Positions 28,664 through 31,086 of a stretch of 31,086 nt of DNA are shown here, one piece after another. The position numbers and the translations under genes are program-made. Under the pieces are notes generated by a model. It searched no databases and had not been told where the DNA came from. It worked only from the letters and a program-made list of their open reading frames with translations. The DNA lies in contig QZWS01000064.1 in NCBI GenBank assembly GCA_004114245.1, forward strand, positions 1 to 31,086, written 5' to 3'. The stretch comes from Zoopage sp. CT-All (Eukaryota > Zoopagomycota > Zoopagomycetes > Zoopagales > Zoopagaceae). Within the stretch, counting starts at the first letter, position 1. The number at the start of each line of letters is the position of its first letter.

Positions 28664-29380
28664 CTAGAGCGTACCGATAAGACTGCCCATCGCCAATGCC
28701 ACCATGGATCCCAGAACGGTCGGACGAAGAGCAATTCCGAGGGAGATCGGAGGATTCGTCGTTGATGGCATGTCAGGCTGCGGCCGTGTATCGCTGGGCT
28801 TGTCCTGAGTGCTCGAACCTGAGACGCTAGCCGGGCTTTGCTGCGTCCCAGAAGACTTGGGTGCTGGAGGAGTGTTAGCAGCTGGCGTAGCACTCGCCCC
28901 AGGGCCAGATGCGGGCTGAGAAGCAGATTTGGCGGCATCCTGTTGCTGCTGTTGTTTCTGAGCCTCGTCCATAATGTTCTGGATCGCCCCGCCGAGTCCG
29001 CCCTTTGCATCACCGAACCCAAACTGTGCAAGCGGGTCGCCACCTTGTGTGCCAGAGCTGCCTGGCTGACCTTGCGCTGCAGATGGATTGCCACCACCCG
29101 GCTGTTGACCTGGAGAGGCGCCGAACTGATTGGGCTGGTTACCACCTTGGCCTCCAAACGGAGGCTGTCCACTATTGGGATTAAACTGTCCGCCAAGCGG
29201 TGAGATGGCATTCTGGTTGCCTGGAGCCGCCTGTCCGCCACCAAACCCGCCAGGCGCTGCGCCTGGGCTGCTGCCCTGCTGTTGCGCTCCTGGGAATGTG
29301 GCCGAGCCTTGCCCTAGGTTCTGCGCAGTAGTAAGCATCGTTGTGGCAAGAATGAAAAGGGAAAAAGTCGGAAGAAGCAT
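28664..29380 (-). CDS. Gln/Gly/Pro-rich secreted protein with GPI-type C-terminus
   Basis: 238 residues from ATG 29380. The signal peptide is MLLPTFSLFILATTMLTTAQ. The body is low-complexity: Gly/Gln/Pro/Asn-rich (SPGAAPGGFGGGQAAPGNQN, FGGQGGNQPNQFG), a short predicted helix (AIQNIMDEAQKQQQQQ, about residues 132-147), then a Ser/Pro/Thr-rich stalk. The last 20 residues are hydrophobic (ALRPTVLGSMVALAMGSLIG), consistent with a GPI attachment signal or a membrane anchor. The glutamine run is a CAG/CTG-type microsatellite at about 28938-28960. It lies head-to-tail with the mucin-like gene at 25078-28436. It is likely a wall protein or adhesin-like surface protein; no family is recognised. Confidence 0.7.
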   Translation of the reverse strand: MLLPTFSLFILATTMLTTAQNLGQGSATFPGAQQQGSSPGAAPGGFGGGQAAPGNQNAISPLGGQFNPNSGQPPFGGQGGNQPNQFGASPGQQPGGGNPSAAQGQPGSSGTQGGDPLAQFGFGDAKGGLGGAIQNIMDEAQKQQQQQDAAKSASQPASGPGASATPAANTPPAPKSSGTQQSPASVSGSSTQDKPSDTRPQPDMPSTTNPPISLGIALRPTVLGSMVALAMGSLIGTL

Positions 29381-29535
29381 AGTGCGTGTTGGAAGCAGTG
29401 TAAGAAGATGTGGATAGGGGAACTGGGTGTGGATAGGAAGGCTGGGTGTGGAGAGTACAATGCAAATTGTGCTGAATATTAAAGTCGTGGGAATTTGATT
29501 GCATCAAATGAGGTGATCAAGCTGAATTTGAATCT

Positions 29536-29569
29536 GCCTCCCTTCATGCAGCGCCTCCCTTCATGCAGC
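29536..29569. repeat. perfect 17-bp tandem duplication
   Basis: GCCTCCCTTCATGCAGC occurs twice head-to-tail (29536-29552, 29553-29569) in the intergenic region between the Gln/Gly-rich gene and the phosphatase gene. A looser CTGGGTGTGGA repeat lies nearby (29422-29455). Both are in the presumed promoter of the gene starting at 29380. Confidence 0.9.
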
Positions 29570-29662
29570 TCAATGGTGATGTGATTAGAGCAAGAATTTC
29601 TCATCACACATATATCTTCATTCTCAATCTGATACTGATCGAGTCCCTCGCGGGATCTAGCA

Positions 29663-30991
29663 TCACAATTTTAGCGTATCCATGAGCGCCCTGAGCTCAT
29701 CGCCAGTGCTCCTGGGCAGCCCCAGAGGGGGCGTCACATTGGCGACTGGCTCCGTGGGTGATGTCTCCTTGCCGGCATCTACATACGGATTGGTCTTGCC
29801 GGGCGGGTAGCAACCGCCCGAGCTGGGATCAATGTTGGCGATATCTGTGGCCGGGTCGTGAAACACAACCCACTGGTCGGCAGGAACGCCGCGAAAATCC
29901 CAGCGGAAGCGGGCAGGGGTGTTGATTTCGGCTTCATATTTTGGATCAAAGCCGGTCACTTGGCGAATGTAGATGCACCAGTTTTTGGTGCGCGCGGAGT
30001 CAGCGAGCATGGCTTCTCTGAAGAAAGTGCCGTAGATACTTGGATCAGCTAGGAAGAGTGTTAGGAGATGCAAGCAAGGGTGGATAAGACGCTTGCCCTG
30101 ACCACTGTCGCCTACGAGCATGAATGTCTTGAGGGGAAAATCCTGCAACAGCTGCCGAAGCACCCCAAGCTTGTGCGCCGTGGTATCTCTGAGAGCGTTG
30201 ATATTTATCGCGCTCTCGACTAGATGCATGGAACCAATCGGAAATTGATTATCTCTGAGGAACGTCTCCACGGGCTTGAGCAAGGCAACGGGCGATCCGG
30301 AGAGGTAGTGGAAGGCAGGATGCGAAGCGTGTAGCAGCTTGGCGAGGTGCTGGTAAAGCTGGGACATGCCGGGAACGGCTGCCATGGGATCGATGAAGGT
30401 GGACCGGAACAGCCTGGCACGATTCAACACGCCCGAGTTACGGATGGTGTCGTCGATGTCGCTGACGATGGACCAGCCCTGGGGGGAAACGAGCAAGATG
30501 TCGCCGGGAGAGGTAGGCACGATGACGGAGGCTGATGAGTGTGCGATGCTACAATAGAGTTGGTAGCGAACCACTGCGCCAGCGTGCAGGTCAGACGTGC
30601 TGGAGAGGTCAAAGGAGCTGCCCGGGAGTGAAAACTTGCCAGTGTCCGGCGAAGGCGCAATGGGAACGGTGAAATGATGATCGAGACTGCCATTGCTGGT
30701 GCGAGCCTGCTGCCCTTTCGAGCGACCCGAATTCGAGAGACCGTGGTACTTGATGCCAGTGACAACGGAATCGGCTGCCGGCCAAGCAAGCAGGTCCAGT
30801 ACACGGTGATCAAATGCACTCGCAGCAGCCTGCTTCGCATTCTCCGTCAGTCCACACCTCCACTTTACCATCCACAGAAGCGAGACCAACGCCGAGCGCA
30901 CAGAGACGGGCTGGAGCGCGACGGGCATTGCATCCTGCACATGCCAGTGTCCGTCGCCATTGACGGCGAGAAAGGCGTACCGCCGCGGCAT
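29663..30991 (-). CDS. App1-like phosphatidate phosphatase (DUF2183 family), 5' end uncertain
   Basis: The App1 catalytic domain is present: WSIVSDIDDTIRNSGV carries the DxDxT phosphatase motif (Asp nucleophile), followed by GMSQLYQHLA, FHYLSGSP and FMLVGDSGQ. The family dephosphorylates phosphatidate to diacylglycerol, at actin patches and endocytic sites in yeast. The N-terminal part (RRYAFLAVNGDGHWHV) matches the upstream beta-rich region. The frame stays open upstream of ATG 30991 through VEHKSVVIPMP up to 31042, and an AG at 31040-31041 could be an acceptor, so the true start probably lies in an exon beyond the window. Inside, a GC..AG intron of 48 nt (30049-30096) interrupts GDSGQ/ADPSIYG; its length is a multiple of three, so the unspliced frame is open too. 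The C-terminal 60 residues are Pro/Gly-rich. Confidence 0.88.
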   Translation of the reverse strand: MPRRYAFLAVNGDGHWHVQDAMPVALQPVSVRSALVSLLWMVKWRCGLTENAKQAAASAFDHRVLDLLAWPAADSVVTGIKYHGLSNSGRSKGQQARTSNGSLDHHFTVPIAPSPDTGKFSLPGSSFDLSSTSDLHAGAVVRYQLYCSIAHSSASVIVPTSPGDILLVSPQGWSIVSDIDDTIRNSGVLNRARLFRSTFIDPMAAVPGMSQLYQHLAKLLHASHPAFHYLSGSPVALLKPVETFLRDNQFPIGSMHLVESAININALRDTTAHKLGVLRQLLQDFPLKTFMLVGDSGQGKRLIHPCLHLLTLFLADPSIYGTFFREAMLADSARTKNWCIYIRQVTGFDPKYEAEINTPARFRWDFRGVPADQWVVFHDPATDIANIDPSSGGCYPPGKTNPYVDAGKETSPTEPVANVTPPLGLPRSTGDELRALMDTLKL

Positions 30992-31086
30992 AGGAATAAC
31001 GACGGATTTATGCTCAACGAAGGTGAGCCATCCGGATTGCTTTTAGAATGAATGTGGCCATATTGCTAGTTTGCATGCATTGTCCA

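Noticed and set aside
1-31086. bacterial or phage features (operons, CRISPR, Shine-Dalgarno sites)
   Set aside because: Spliced genes, eukaryotic domain families and signal/GPI sequences show a nuclear eukaryotic locus; no regularly spaced repeat array was seen.

Overview
The window is nuclear DNA of a eukaryote, most likely a fungus. Evidence for a fungus: Cdc25-type Ras exchange factors with an N-terminal SH3 domain, a Sec2/Rabin8-type Rab exchange factor, a protein phosphatase 1 docking tail like those of fungal Bni4/Afr1-type proteins, and several secreted or GPI-anchored Ser/Pro-rich proteins. Genes are densely packed on both strands. Introns are tiny (about 38-66 nt), with GT..AG (one GC..AG) borders and mostly CTAAC/CTGAC-like branch sites. 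An early-diverging (chytrid-like or related) lineage would fit, because the Rab exchange factor keeps a Rabin8-like C-terminal half, but the species cannot be named from the sequence.

Layout. 1-164: 3' end of a PP1-docking protein (+). 442-672: RAMP4/SERP1 (+). 785-1684: secreted hypothetical (-), with a minisatellite upstream. 2398-2493: a 31-residue Tyr/Trp-rich protein (+). 3176-3556 (-) and 3928-4200 (+): small secreted proteins. 4407-6191: Sec2/Rabin8-like Rab GEF (+). 6403-10438: RasGEF A (SH3-REM-GEF, +). 10512-11897: apyrase 1 (-). 12160-12492: SH3BGR/glutaredoxin-fold protein (+). 12650-16677: RasGEF B (SH3-WW-REM-GEF, -). 16814-17214: doubtful small gene (-). 17252-20458: RasGEF C (no SH3, REM-GEF, +). 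20735-21349: secreted Ser/Pro/Arg-rich protein (+). 21679-22398: short-chain dehydrogenase (-). 22475-23168: decayed non-LTR retrotransposon tail. 23264-24832: apyrase 2 (-). 25078-28436: two-exon GPI-anchored mucin-like protein (-). 28664-29380: Gln/Gly/Pro-rich GPI-type protein (-). 29663 to the right edge: App1-like phosphatidate phosphatase (-), probably 5'-incomplete.

The centre is a small-GTPase activation cluster: one Rab exchange factor and three divergent Ras exchange factor paralogues within 16 kb. The three Ras GEFs differ in N-terminal targeting domains (SH3; SH3+WW; neither). Their REM-region introns form a mosaic in which each pair of paralogues shares exactly one intron position. 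Two related soluble GDA1/CD39 nucleotidases lie in and beside the cluster, and six predicted secreted or surface proteins surround it. Each Ras GEF had to be reassembled from several exons; all three reconstructions give an uninterrupted frame divisible by three.
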